This document shows positions 15,783-24,658 of a stretch of 55,344 nucleotides of DNA, one piece after another. The translations under genes and the position numbers were made by a program. Numbering within the stretch: the stretch's first letter is position 1; every line of letters begins with the position of its first letter. The notes under the pieces were generated by a model that saw only the letters and a list, made by a program, of their open reading frames with translations, had not been told where the DNA came from and made no database searches. The DNA is from an uncultured Lentisphaerota bacterium (GTDB taxonomy: Bacteria; Verrucomicrobiota; Kiritimatiellia; CAIQIC01). The stretch spans positions 1-55,344 of the forward strand of contig CAIWHP010000101.1 in assembly GCA_903912445.1 (NCBI GenBank), read 5' to 3'.

Positions 15783-17915
15783 ATGAAGCGATTGATGCAC
15801 CAAGGCAATTTTCTGATGACATGTTGCGCGGGCCTGCTGGGATCGGCGCTGGCGGCGGAGCGGGTCAGCTTTCACGTCGCTCCGCAGGGTGACGACGCCG
15901 GACCGGGTTCGGCGGAGCAGCCCTTTGCCACGCTTGAGCGGGCGCGCGATGCCGTGCGTGCGGCCAAGTCCGCGGGGCCGCTGACCGGCGGCGCGGAAGT
16001 GGTGCTGCACGCGGGCCGCTATACGCCGCGCGCAAAGTTTGCATTCTCCGCGGCTGACTCCGGCCTCGCCGGCGCGCCCGTCGTATATACGGCGGCCCCG
16101 GGGGCGGAGGTCTCCATCCACGGAGCGCGGGTGCTGCCGCCGGCAGCTTTCAAGGCGCTGGACGATGCGGCGCTTCGGGCACGGCTGGAGCCCGCCGCAC
16201 AGGATCAGGTGTTATGCGCCGACCTGAACGCGCTGGGTGTGCCCAAAACACCTGCGCCCAAAGACAGCTTCCGCATGCCCTTCCCGCTGCCGGAGCTGTT
16301 CTTCAACGGCCACCGGATGACGCTGGCCCGCTGGCCGAACGAAGGCTGGGCAACCATCAAGAAGATCATGGCCCCTGGCACGATGCGGAACAACGGCTCG
16401 GTCTCAGATTCGGCCGATCCGAACAAGCCGCGCCCCAAGGAGAACCTCGGCGGCGTGTTCACCTACGAGGGCGACCGCCCGGCGCGCTGGAACCCCGCCC
16501 AAGGCCTTTGGTTGCACGGCTTCTGGTGCTTCGACTGGTACGAGGACGTCATCCGTGTCGCCACCATCGACCCCGTAAAGCACGAGATCGCGCTGAAGGT
16601 CGCCCACACCTACGGCGTGCGCGCGGGCAATCCCTCGCCGCGCCGCTGGCGCGCGGTCAACGTGTTCGAAGAACTCGACCTACCGGGTGAGTATTACATC
16701 GACCGGGAAAAGGGCCGGCTCTTCTTCTGGCCGCCGGCCAAGCTGGAGGGGGCGCGCATCGCGCTGGCGACGCGCGAGGAACCGCTGCTGGTGCTGGAGG
16801 GCGCCGCCCACCTGGTGCTGCGAGGGTTGACGTTCGAAGAGACGCAGGGCGTCGCGTTGCAGGTGCACAACTGCCGCCAGGTGAGCATCGAAGGCTGCTG
16901 CTTCCGGAACATCCGCAAGCAGGCGATGCACATGGATGGCGGCGCGAGCAACCGCATCTTCGCCTGCGACATCCACGACACGGGCACGGGCGGGATCCAT
17001 CTCGGGGGCGGCGACCGCAAGACGCTGACGCCCGGGGGGCACGTGGTGGAAAACACGCACATCTGGAATTTTTCGATGCACCAGCTCACCTACGCCAGCG
17101 CGCTGCATCTGGCCGGCGTGGGCAACGTCGCGCGCCATAACCTGATCCACGACGCGCCGCACCAGGCGATCAGCGTGTCCGGCAACGACCATGTGTTCGA
17201 GTACAACGTGGTGCACGACGTGTGCGTCTCCTCAGACGATGCGGCGGCATTCTACAAAGGGCGCAACCCCTCCTGCCGCGGCAACGTGCTGCGCTACAAC
17301 TACTGGTACGCCATCGGCAGCCCCCGCGGCCACGGCAACGCGGCGGTCTACTTCGACGATGGGGATGGCGGCGACACGGTGTTCGGCAACGTCTTCTACC
17401 GCTGCGGTGACCCAGGCAAGGGCGCCTTCGGCACGGTGTTCTCGCACGGCGGCCACGGCAACCTGGCCGAGAACAACATCTTCATCGATTGCAAGCGGGC
17501 GCTGGGTTCCGCGCCATGGAACGACAAGCGCTGGATGGATTTCATCGCAGCGCCGCTGTGGCAAACGCGGCTGCTGAAAGAGGTCGATATCACCCAGGCG
17601 CCCTACACGAACCACTACCCGGAACTGATCGGCTTCATGCAGCCGCAACCCGGCGCGGTCCGGGACAATATCGCGCGTCGCAACCTGCTGGTGCGCTGTG
17701 GCGAACTCAAGAGCGGACGCTGGGATACGATCTGCGCTAATTATGTTACGAGCGCCGACCCCGGCTTTGTGAACGACGCGGCGCACGACTTCCGGCTGAA
17801 GCCGGACGCCGCCGTGTTCGCTTGGATCCCGGGTTTCAAGCCCCTGCCCGTCGAGAAGATGGGCCTCTACCCGGTACAGGTGGGCGTCCGGCAGGATGCG
17901 GCAGGTAAACATTAA
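15783..17915 (+). CDS. Secreted right-handed beta-helix protein, GH141-like
   Basis: This 710-residue protein has a signal peptide (MKRLMHQGNFLMTCCAGLLGSALAAE). The N-terminal segment FHVAPQGDDAGPGSAEQPFATLERARDAVRAA and the later LPELFFNGHRMTLARWPNEGW are both typical of GH141-type parallel beta-helix enzymes, a family that includes alpha-L-fucosidase and xylanase. Repeating coils follow from about residue 330 to 600 (for example HNCRQVSIEGCCFRNIRKQAMHM). GH141 assignment would fit the fucosidases further along; a generic beta-helix lyase is the alternative. The start at 15783 has GGAG 7 bases upstream; an ATG at 15765 is in frame. It lies between kduI and kduD. Confidence 0.65.
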   Translation: MKRLMHQGNFLMTCCAGLLGSALAAERVSFHVAPQGDDAGPGSAEQPFATLERARDAVRAAKSAGPLTGGAEVVLHAGRYTPRAKFAFSAADSGLAGAPVVYTAAPGAEVSIHGARVLPPAAFKALDDAALRARLEPAAQDQVLCADLNALGVPKTPAPKDSFRMPFPLPELFFNGHRMTLARWPNEGWATIKKIMAPGTMRNNGSVSDSADPNKPRPKENLGGVFTYEGDRPARWNPAQGLWLHGFWCFDWYEDVIRVATIDPVKHEIALKVAHTYGVRAGNPSPRRWRAVNVFEELDLPGEYYIDREKGRLFFWPPAKLEGARIALATREEPLLVLEGAAHLVLRGLTFEETQGVALQVHNCRQVSIEGCCFRNIRKQAMHMDGGASNRIFACDIHDTGTGGIHLGGGDRKTLTPGGHVVENTHIWNFSMHQLTYASALHLAGVGNVARHNLIHDAPHQAISVSGNDHVFEYNVVHDVCVSSDDAAAFYKGRNPSCRGNVLRYNYWYAIGSPRGHGNAAVYFDDGDGGDTVFGNVFYRCGDPGKGAFGTVFSHGGHGNLAENNIFIDCKRALGSAPWNDKRWMDFIAAPLWQTRLLKEVDITQAPYTNHYPELIGFMQPQPGAVRDNIARRNLLVRCGELKSGRWDTICANYVTSADPGFVNDAAHDFRLKPDAAVFAWIPGFKPLPVEKMGLYPVQVGVRQDAAGKH

Positions 17916-17991
17916 TGTTAATATCACCAGCGCAGCCGCGCACGGCTTAAACAACAAATTTACAAAGCCAGATGAGCAACGTTATCGATAA
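17908..17991. promoter_or_regulatory. Two short palindromes in the GH141-like/kduD gap
   Basis: AACATTAATGTT (17908-17919, overlapping the upstream stop codon) and TTATCGATAA (17982-17991) are perfect palindromes in an AT-richer stretch before kduD, and could be operator or promoter elements. From 17972 a 17-codon frame (MSNVIDKHYGEKYEQHS) runs into the kduD start, and its first codons ATGAGCAAC repeat the kduD start itself. No function is proven. Confidence 0.3.
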
Positions 17992-18008
17992 GCATTACGG
18001 AGAAAAAT

Positions 18009-18773
18009 ATGAGCAACATTCTTGACCGTTTCAAACTCGACGGCAAAGCGGCGATTGTGACCGGCGCGGCACGCGGGCTCGGCCAGGCGATGGCGCTGGC
18101 CTTGGCCGAGGCCGGCGCGGATGTGCTGGCGGTGGACGTGCTCGACGCAGCCGATACGCAGGCACAGATCCGCAAACTCGGCCGCAAGTGCGAGACGCTG
18201 ACCGCGAACCTGACCGCCCCGGAGGCGCCGGCGCAGGTGGTGGCGCAGGCCGTCGCCGCCTTCGGCAAGGTGGATATCCTCGTCAACAACGCCGGCATCA
18301 TCCGCCGCGCGGACTTTCTCGACTTCAGCGAGAAGGACTGGGACGAGGTGATGAACCTGAACATCAAGGCGGTGTTCCTGCTGAGTCAGGCCGCGGCGCG
18401 CGTGATGGTCAAGCACGGGCGCGGCAAAATCATCAGCGTCGCCTCGATGCTCTCCTTCCAGGGCGGCGTCCGGGTGCCGTCCTACACCTCGTCGAAGAGC
18501 GCGGTGATGGGCCTGACGCGGCTGATGGCGTGCGAACTGGGACCGAAGGGCATCAACGCGAACGCCATCGCCCCGGGCTACATGGCCACGGACAACACCA
18601 CGGCGTTGCGCGCCGATGCCGCGCGCAACCAGGCCATCCTCGACCGCATCCCGGCGGGCCGCTGGGGCACGCCGGACGACCTGCAAGGCACGGTCGTGTT
18701 TCTCGCCTCGGCCGCTTCCGACTATCTCAACGGCTATACCATTGCCGTGGATGGCGGCTGGCTCGCGCGGTGA
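18009..18773 (+). CDS. kduD: 2-deoxy-D-gluconate / 2,5-diketo-3-deoxygluconate dehydrogenase
   Basis: This 254-residue classical short-chain dehydrogenase reduces 2,5-diketo-3-deoxygluconate to KDG with NAD(P)H in the cytoplasm, the step after KduI. It shows TGAARGLGQ (cofactor loop, residues 18-26), NNAG, and the Ser-Tyr-Lys catalytic set in SVASMLSFQGG and SYTSSKSAVMGL. The N terminus ILDRFKLDGKAAIVTGA and C terminus DYLNGYTIAVDGGWLAR are those of KduD. The start has GGAG 8 bases upstream. It closes the uronate branch begun by PL8, GH105 and KduI. No KDG kinase or aldolase is in the window. Confidence 0.92.
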   Translation: MSNILDRFKLDGKAAIVTGAARGLGQAMALALAEAGADVLAVDVLDAADTQAQIRKLGRKCETLTANLTAPEAPAQVVAQAVAAFGKVDILVNNAGIIRRADFLDFSEKDWDEVMNLNIKAVFLLSQAAARVMVKHGRGKIISVASMLSFQGGVRVPSYTSSKSAVMGLTRLMACELGPKGINANAIAPGYMATDNTTALRADAARNQAILDRIPAGRWGTPDDLQGTVVFLASAASDYLNGYTIAVDGGWLAR

Positions 18774-18929
18774 GGCGCCTAACACGGCTTGCGGCACGGC
18801 ATTTTGCATCGCAGGAAACCGCTGGGCGCCAGGCCCGGAAGACCTGCGGAAAACAGGAACAACTTTAGTGGTCCGAAGGGATTGCATTTTTTAGTTATCG
18901 CACATAAAGTGACCCCGGCGGGGGCGCTC

Positions 18930-19466
18930 ATGTGTGTATGTTCGTCAATTATTGGGTTTCTCGAACGCGCGGTCTTTCCGCGACGGACGCCCCCGCTCGA
19001 GACACTGCTGAACGATGCCTTGTACCAAGTACGCGAGTTGTCGCATGGACTCCACCCGGTGCAGGCCGACAACCAGGGCCTGAGGAGCAGCCTGGCGGGA
19101 CTGGCGCAGCAGGTCACCCAAGTCTTTGGCCTCTCCTGCCGGTTTGAATGTCCGGCCCCGGTGCTGGTGGCCGACGGGCAGGTGGCCACCAACCTCTATC
19201 GCATCGCGCAAGAGGCGACGCGGAATGCCGCCGCGCACGCTGCCCCGAAACAGGTCTGGATCCGCCTGTTCCAGGATCTCGAGGGCCTCCACCTGATGAT
19301 TCGAGACGATGGCCGCGGCCTGCCGCCCGTGAGCCACGGGCGCAAAGGGCTCGGCCTGGACATCATGAAATACCGCGCGGCGTCCATCGGCGCCACCTAC
19401 GACCTGCCTGCTGCGGACGAACGACGATCACGGAGGCCCTCACCATGCCCGGCCCTAAAAAAGTAA
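18930..19466 (+). pseudogene. 5'-truncated NarL-type sensor histidine kinase (C-terminal half)
   Basis: Residues from about 25 onward match the C-terminal half of a HisKA_3-family kinase: VRELSHGLHPVQADNQGL, then an ATPase domain with N box QEATRNAAAHA, G1 box IRDDGRGLPP and G2 box GRKGLGLDIMKYRA. The phosphoacceptor motif (DLHD-type) and any sensor domain are absent, and the preceding residues (MCVCSSIIGFLERAVFPRRTPP) resemble nothing in the family. This looks like the 3' remnant of a kinase gene whose front was lost near 18985. It overlaps the regulator gene at 19445 by 22 bp, as intact kinase-regulator pairs often do. Translation from 18930 is possible but the product could not autophosphorylate on the usual histidine. 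Confidence 0.7.
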
Positions 19467-20122
19467 AAAAAATCAAACGCACCCGGATCTTCCTCGTCGA
19501 CGACCACCCCTTGGTCCGGGAGGGCCTGATCCAGTGCCTCCAGCAGGAACCGGGCTTTACGGTCTGCGGCTACGCCAGTAACGTAAAGGAAGCCTTGCGG
19601 GCCCTCAGGACGGACCCGCCCGACGTGGTCATCGTGGACATCGCCCTGCCGGGACGCGACGGACTGGAACTGATCAAGGATCTGCAGGCCCTGCACTCCA
19701 CCTGTCTGTGCATCGTGCTCTCCATGTTCGAGGAAACCCTCTATGCCGAGCGCGCCCTGCGCGCCGGGGCCCACGGCTATGTCATGAAGCACGAGCCGCC
19801 GGAAAACCTGATTCAGGCCATCCACCAGGTGCTGGCCGGCAACATCGTCGCCGGGGCCGTCATCATGCAGCGCGCGCTCCAGTGGAATGCCCACCGCCCG
19901 CCGGCCCAACCCGAGGAACCCGAGCGGGAACTCACCGACCGGGAGCTGGAAGTCTACCGGCTGATCGGCCTGGGCCGGCAGCGCCACGCCATTGCCAAGC
20001 AGCTGGGCATCAGCGTCAAAACCTTCGAGGCCCATCGGGCCAATATCCGCGGGAAGCTCGGACTCGACAGCGCCGGCACGCTCCTGCTGCGCGCCGCTTC
20101 CTTCGTCCGGGACAAGGCCTGA
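19445..20122 (+). CDS. NarL/FixJ-family response regulator
   Basis: This is a 225-residue DNA-binding response regulator. The receiver domain (about residues 13-130) has the acidic pocket FLVDDH, the phospho-acceptor Asp65 in VIVDIALPGRDG and the conserved lysine in GYVMKHE. The LuxR-type helix-turn-helix lies at about 160-205 (LTDRELEVYRLIGLGRQRHAIAKQLGISVKTFEAHRANI). A lysine-rich start (MPGPKKVKKIKRT) precedes the receiver. Its natural kinase partner is probably the truncated gene just upstream, so it may now be orphaned or driven by another kinase such as the hybrid at 20836-24471. Confidence 0.92.
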   Translation: MPGPKKVKKIKRTRIFLVDDHPLVREGLIQCLQQEPGFTVCGYASNVKEALRALRTDPPDVVIVDIALPGRDGLELIKDLQALHSTCLCIVLSMFEETLYAERALRAGAHGYVMKHEPPENLIQAIHQVLAGNIVAGAVIMQRALQWNAHRPPAQPEEPERELTDRELEVYRLIGLGRQRHAIAKQLGISVKTFEAHRANIRGKLGLDSAGTLLLRAASFVRDKA

Positions 20123-20140
20123 AGCGCCGTCGCGCCAGTC

Positions 20141-20178
20141 TAGGATTCAGTCCTATGTCGAATTAGGAGTCAGTCCGA
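20141..20178. promoter_or_regulatory. Tandem TAGGA-N5-TCCTA-type elements
   Basis: Two copies of TAGGA-NTCAG-TCCNA start 23 bp apart, about two helical turns. The first copy is a perfect inverted repeat of TAGGA. They lie just after the NarL-type regulator gene and upstream of the CheY-like gene. A binding site for the adjacent LuxR-type regulator is plausible but untested. Confidence 0.4.
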
Positions 20179-20272
20179 TTGGCAACGGGAAAGCGGGCGT
20201 GCATACTCCAATCCGTCGTCACGAGCGCGTCAGCGAGGTCGGGGTGAGGTACTCCTGCGGTTATACATAGCT

Positions 20273-20295
20273 CCCGCCAAGCCGGCGGGTTTTTT
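20273..20295 (+). terminator. Rho-independent terminator
   Basis: CCCGCC (20273-20278) pairs with GGCGGG (20284-20289) across a 5-nt loop and is followed by six T residues (20290-20295). It would end transcription from the kinase-remnant/NarL-type regulator unit, leaving the CheY-like gene to its own promoter between 20296 and 20451. Confidence 0.75.
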
Positions 20296-20451
20296 AGGTC
20301 GCCATACACATTCTGCCCCCGCGCGGGCCCCCTTGAAAAACTTGCCAGTTGCGCTTCAACGGCGGATACTGGCTGGGAAGGAATGGCCGGCACCGGTAAG
20401 AAAACAGGTGGGCTACCGGGTCCCGGCGGACAGGACAGAAAGGGAACCGCG

Positions 20452-20826
20452 ATGAAAAAGAAAATCATGATTGTTGATGACGAGGCCGCTTTCACGCGCA
20501 TGATGAAGCTCGTCCTGGAAAAAAACGGGCGGTACGAGGTCATTGGCGAAAACAAGGCCACTCACGCCCTCGCCACCGCACGCGCCTGCCAACCGGACCT
20601 CATCTTGCTGGATGTGGTCATGCCCGAGATGGATGGCGGCGATGTCGCAGCGCAAATCCAGTCCGATCCGGCGCTCAAGAACGTGCCCATCATCTTCCTC
20701 ACCGCGCTGATCAGCGAAAAAGAAGTGCTGCGCGGCCCCGTCACCCGCGCCGGTTACCGTTTTCTGGGCAAGCTCGCCAGCGACACCGACCTCATCGCAT
20801 GCATCGAGCAGAACCTCGCCACGTAA
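20452..20826 (+). CDS. CheY-like single-domain response regulator
   Basis: This is a 124-residue stand-alone receiver domain with no output domain. Conserved features are IMIVDDE (residues 5-11), the phospho-acceptor Asp54 in LILLDVVMPEMDG, Thr in IFLTAL and Lys107 in FLGKLAS. The ATG at 20452 follows AGGGAA at a suitable distance; the frame is open upstream without family resemblance. It is convergent with, and 10 bp from the end of, the large hybrid kinase gene, so the two may form one signalling pair or a phosphorelay. Confidence 0.9.
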   Translation: MKKKIMIVDDEAAFTRMMKLVLEKNGRYEVIGENKATHALATARACQPDLILLDVVMPEMDGGDVAAQIQSDPALKNVPIIFLTALISEKEVLRGPVTRAGYRFLGKLASDTDLIACIEQNLAT

Positions 20827-20835
20827 GGGTCCGCG

Positions 20836-23800
20836 TCACGCGCCGGACAACGCATGGAGCGTGAGGGTCGCCTTGGCGCCGCCAGCGCTGCAGTTCCCCA
20901 ATTCGATCATGCCGCCATGCAGTTCCACGATGGTGCGCGTGACGGAGAGCCCCAGGCCCGTCCCCTGCCCCGGCGGTTTGGTCGTGAAGAACGGGTCAAA
21001 GAGCTTGTCCAGCTTGTCCGCCGGGATCCCGGTCCCGGTGTCTTCCACCTCCGCCACCAGGACGGGGTCACCGGCCTTGAAGCACTCGGCTTTCCCCCCG
21101 CCCAGGTTGGTACCCAAGCCCGCGATCACGGTCATGTAGGTCCGCAACGTCAGCACGCCGCCTTGCGGCATGGCATGCAGGGCATTTTCGATGAGGTTGA
21201 TGAACACCTCGGCCATCTTGGGGCGGTCGAGCTGGCACGGCGGCAGGTCCGGCGCCAGCACCTTGACCACCTGCACATGGTGCTCCAAGATTTCATGCTT
21301 CATGAACAGCAGCGCCTGCTCCACCACCCCGTTCAAACTGTCGGCCTTCGTGGCCAGCTGGCGCGGCCCGGCGAATTCGAGGATGTCCCGGATCACCCCG
21401 TCCGCGCGCACGATGGCGTCGCGCATGTCCTCCAGCACCGTGGCCACCACCGTATCCTGCGGACCCAGCGTCGAGGCCAGATAGCCGATGCCGCGCAGGA
21501 TCACCGACAGCGGATTCTTCACCTCGTGGGCCACGCCCGCCGCAAGCCGCCCGACGGTCCGCATCTTCTCCATGTCGATCAGCTGCATCTGCGTCGCGCG
21601 CAGTTCCCCGTGCGCCCGCTGCAGAGCGCTCAGCGCCGTCTGGAGTTCGGCGTGGCTCCGGGCGAGCTCCGCATGCGTCCGGAGCAACTCCGCCTCCGCC
21701 TGCTTGAGCGTGGTCACATCGCGGTTGATCCCCACCGTCCCCATGGTCTTGCCGGCGTAGTCCCGCAAGGGAACCTTGATCGTCAACACCCAGTGCGGCT
21801 GCCCGCCCCGGTCGCACATGAGCGCCTCGCGATTCACCAGGGGCTGCTCCGACTGGATGATGCGCTCCTCCTCCTCCGTGAACTGCTGCGCCAGCTCGCG
21901 CGGGAAATAATCGGCGTCCGTCTTGCCTTCCAGCGCGGCCGCATCCGGCACGCCCAGGAAACGCGCCAGCGCGCTGTTCCCCCGCAAGAAATGCCCCTCC
22001 ACGTCCTTGATGTAGATGTGGTCGGGCAGGCTGTCGATCAACGCCTGCAGCAGGTCGCGCTCGTCGCCGAACGCATTCTCCACCTTCTTGCGTTCGACCG
22101 CATAGCGGATGGCGCGCACCAGCAGCCGGTGGTCCATTTCGTCCTTCACCAGGTAATCCTGCACCCCGCCTTGGACGGCGGACAAGGCCAGCGCCTCGTC
22201 GTCCAGGCCGCTGAGGATGATGATCGCCACATGCGGCGCCAGCGCGTGCACCCGCTGGAACGTTTCCAGCCCATGACAGTCCGGCAGCCCGAGATCCAGC
22301 AACACCAGATCCGTGTTGTTGTGCGCCAGCCGGTCCAGCGCGACATCCAGCCGGGACACCGCGACCAGTTCGTAGGGCTCATGCAGGGCATGCTGCAACA
22401 GTTCCGCAACCAGCTGCGTCTGGGTCGCATCGTCCTCCACGTGCAGGAGGCGTAGCGGATGGGCGCTGGTGGGGATGGCGCGCAGGTTGGCCCGCAGCCG
22501 GTCGCGCGTTTCCTTGAGCGCGGCCTCCGCCTGCCTGCGCGCGGTGATGTCCTCGATCATGCCAAGGCCGCCACTGACCCGGCCCTGCGCGTCCAGCATC
22601 GGCGAAAACTGCATCTGCCCGAAAAAGGGCGTCGTTCCCGCGGCGGCCGCAAACGCCCCCTCGTAGCGCGTGGTCTGGCCGGCCAAGGCTTCGCGCAGGG
22701 CGGGCAGCAACCGCGGATCCGCCAGCCCGGCCAGGTCCAGGCCCGCCAGCTCGCCCCGCGTCGAGCGCAACATGGCGGCCAGCTGGTCGTTGCAATCCGT
22801 GAGGCGCAGCTGCGGGTCGAAGAAACAGATGCCCATCGGCGACTGGAGGAAGAGCAGGCGATAGCGTTCCTCGCTTTCGCGCAACGCCAGCGCGGCCCGC
22901 TTGCGCTCGCTGATGTCGCGCACCACCCCCTGCACCGCCACCAGCCGGCCTTCCGCATCCACGATGCCGCTCGTGGTCAGCTCCGTCCAGACCCGGGTCG
23001 CATCCTGGCGCTGGATCTCGAACTCCACGCTGCTCACGGCCACATGGCCCGCCACCCGCTGCCGCAGCCGGGCGAGCACGAGCTCGTGATAGTCCGGCGC
23101 CACCACGCCCAGCACGTTCATGTGCAGCAGCTGGTCCGGCGTGTAGCCGCTCAGCCGCTCGGCCGTCGCGTTGACGAACAGGAAGTTGCCCTTCAGGTCG
23201 ATCTGGAAGATCACCTCGCGCGTGTTGTCGATGATGCGCTGGAGGTGCTGCTGGGAGCCCTGCACCGCCGCCTCGGCCCGCTTGCGCTCGCTGATGTCGC
23301 GCACCACCCCCTGCACCGCCACCAGCTTGCCCTCCGTATCCACCACCCCGCTCGTGGTCAGCTCCGTCCACACCGTGTGCCCCGACTGGTGCCGGATCTT
23401 GAACTCCGCGCTGCTCTCGGCGCTGTTGCCGGCGACCCGGTCCTGCAAGCGGCGCAGCACCAGCGGATGATGCTCCTCCGCCACCACCTGCAGGATGGTC
23501 ATGTGCACCAGCTGCTCGGGCGTGTAGCCGCTGAAGCGCGTCGCCGCCGCGTTGGCAAAGATGAAGTTGCCCTTCAAGTCGATCTGAAAGATGATCTCCC
23601 GCGTGTTGTCGATGATGCGCTGCAGATAATGCTTGGAGGCCTGCACCGCCATCTCCGCCCGCTTGCGCGCGGAGATGTCGCGCACCACGCCCTGCACCGC
23701 CACCAACTGCTCCCCCGCATCCACCACGCCGCTGGTGGTCAGCTCCGCCCAGACCCGGTGGCCGGCCTTGTGCGTGATCTCGAACTCGACGCTGCTCTCG

Positions 23801-24471
23801 GCGATGTTCCCGGCGATGCGCTGGCGCAACCGGCCGAGCACCAGCGCGTGATACTCCGGCGCCACCACCTCGAGCATGCCCATCGTCAACAGCTCGGCCG
23901 GCGCATACCCGCTGAACTTTTCCGCCGTCGCGTTGACGAAGATGAAGTGGCCCTTCAGGTCGATCTGGAAAATGATTTCCCGCGCGTTGTCGATGATGTG
24001 TTGCAGGTAATGCTTGGAGGCGTACAGCGCCGCCTCGGCCCGCTTGCGCTGGGTGATGTCGCGCGCCACGCCCTGCACGGCCACCAGGCGCCCCGCCGCG
24101 TCCTTCACGCTGCTGATGTTCAGCTCCATCCAGACCCGGCGGCGGTCCTTGCGCCAGATCTCCACCTCCAGGCTGCTTTCCGCGTCGTGCCCTGCGCTGC
24201 GCTGTGCCATCCGGTCGAGCATCAGCGCATGATAATCGGCCACCACCAATGCGCGCATGTTCATGCGCAGCAATTCCTCCGGGGTGTAGCCGCTCAACCG
24301 CTCCGCCGCCGCGTTCGCAAACAGAAACTGGCCCTCCAGGTCGATCTGCACGATCGCATCACGGGTGTTATCCAGAATCTGCTGCAACTGCTGCTGGTGC
24401 TGCTCGGCCGATCCTCCCGCAGCGCGCACCGATCGCTGCCCTGCAGCGTCCGCCGCTTGACCTGCCTTCAT
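20836..24471 (-). CDS. Multi-PAS hybrid sensor histidine kinase with internal receiver domain
   Basis: This is a 1211-residue soluble kinase with no membrane segment. Domains in order: four tandem PAS/PAC units of about 127 residues each (roughly 29-150, 155-280, 283-407, 410-535), a fifth diverged PAS (about 537-660), a receiver domain (about 683-800, acceptor in DLVLLDLGLPDCHG), a sixth PAS (about 815-935), a helical linker, HisKA with AAGVAHEVKNPLSVI, and an ATPase domain with VFINLIENALHAMP and TGLGLSVTRTIVELHGG. The first four PAS units are strikingly alike (IIDNTREIIFQIDLKGNF type), pointing to internal duplication. The start has AAGGGG about 8 bases upstream. An internal receiver before the kinase core suggests phosphorelay or feedback control. 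Ligand unknown. Confidence 0.92.
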   Translation of the reverse strand: MKAGQAADAAGQRSVRAAGGSAEQHQQQLQQILDNTRDAIVQIDLEGQFLFANAAAERLSGYTPEELLRMNMRALVVADYHALMLDRMAQRSAGHDAESSLEVEIWRKDRRRVWMELNISSVKDAAGRLVAVQGVARDITQRKRAEAALYASKHYLQHIIDNAREIIFQIDLKGHFIFVNATAEKFSGYAPAELLTMGMLEVVAPEYHALVLGRLRQRIAGNIAESSVEFEITHKAGHRVWAELTTSGVVDAGEQLVAVQGVVRDISARKRAEMAVQASKHYLQRIIDNTREIIFQIDLKGNFIFANAAATRFSGYTPEQLVHMTILQVVAEEHHPLVLRRLQDRVAGNSAESSAEFKIRHQSGHTVWTELTTSGVVDTEGKLVAVQGVVRDISERKRAEAAVQGSQQHLQRIIDNTREVIFQIDLKGNFLFVNATAERLSGYTPDQLLHMNVLGVVAPDYHELVLARLRQRVAGHVAVSSVEFEIQRQDATRVWTELTTSGIVDAEGRLVAVQGVVRDISERKRAALALRESEERYRLLFLQSPMGICFFDPQLRLTDCNDQLAAMLRSTRGELAGLDLAGLADPRLLPALREALAGQTTRYEGAFAAAAGTTPFFGQMQFSPMLDAQGRVSGGLGMIEDITARRQAEAALKETRDRLRANLRAIPTSAHPLRLLHVEDDATQTQLVAELLQHALHEPYELVAVSRLDVALDRLAHNNTDLVLLDLGLPDCHGLETFQRVHALAPHVAIIILSGLDDEALALSAVQGGVQDYLVKDEMDHRLLVRAIRYAVERKKVENAFGDERDLLQALIDSLPDHIYIKDVEGHFLRGNSALARFLGVPDAAALEGKTDADYFPRELAQQFTEEEERIIQSEQPLVNREALMCDRGGQPHWVLTIKVPLRDYAGKTMGTVGINRDVTTLKQAEAELLRTHAELARSHAELQTALSALQRAHGELRATQMQLIDMEKMRTVGRLAAGVAHEVKNPLSVILRGIGYLASTLGPQDTVVATVLEDMRDAIVRADGVIRDILEFAGPRQLATKADSLNGVVEQALLFMKHEILEHHVQVVKVLAPDLPPCQLDRPKMAEVFINLIENALHAMPQGGVLTLRTYMTVIAGLGTNLGGGKAECFKAGDPVLVAEVEDTGTGIPADKLDKLFDPFFTTKPPGQGTGLGLSVTRTIVELHGGMIELGNCSAGGAKATLTLHALSGA
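22850..24380 (-). repeat. Four tandem ~381-bp PAS-encoding repeats
   Basis: The segment coding for PAS units 1-4 of the hybrid kinase repeats with a period near 381 bp. The same block beginning at each unit (TTGTCGATGATG-type on the plus strand) recurs near 24368, 23987, 23604 and 23224, and the C-terminal block around RLVAVQGVVRDISERKRAE recurs four times with few changes. Units 2-4 are more alike than unit 1. Confidence 0.85.
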
Positions 24472-24579
24472 ACTTCAACCCCTTGTTATGACACGCCATA
24501 CGAGCCGCACCCCCATGATAGGAAACCCGGATGCCCTTGGCAATCGCAACTATGCAGCCACCGCCGGAAGCGCTGGCCA

Positions 24580-24628
24580 AGGCCGCTGTTTGGAAAAATA
24601 GCTTGCCGCCGTTTCCAATCCTTGGAAA
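24580..24628. repeat. TTTCCAA palindrome plus half-site upstream of GH95
   Basis: A perfect 17-bp element TTTCCAA-TCC-TTGGAAA lies at 24612-24628. Exactly 32 bp upstream (24580-24596) a second register position keeps only the right arm TTGGAAA; its left arm is degenerate. The intact copy ends 30 bp before the GH95 start codon, in the divergent region between that gene and the hybrid kinase. Confidence 0.75.
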
Positions 24629-24658
24629 AGTGCCCCGCGCATTACGAAAGGGACATCC

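Larger units (their letters stand above)
20123..20451. other. Intergenic region with TAGGA repeats and a terminator
   Basis: This 329-bp gap has no supported gene. It holds two direct copies of a 15-bp element, TAGGATTCAGTCCTA (20141-20155, a palindrome with 5-bp arms) and TAGGAGTCAGTCCGA (20164-20178), then a terminator hairpin at 20273-20295. The remainder up to the CheY-like gene shows nothing I can name. Confidence 0.6.
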
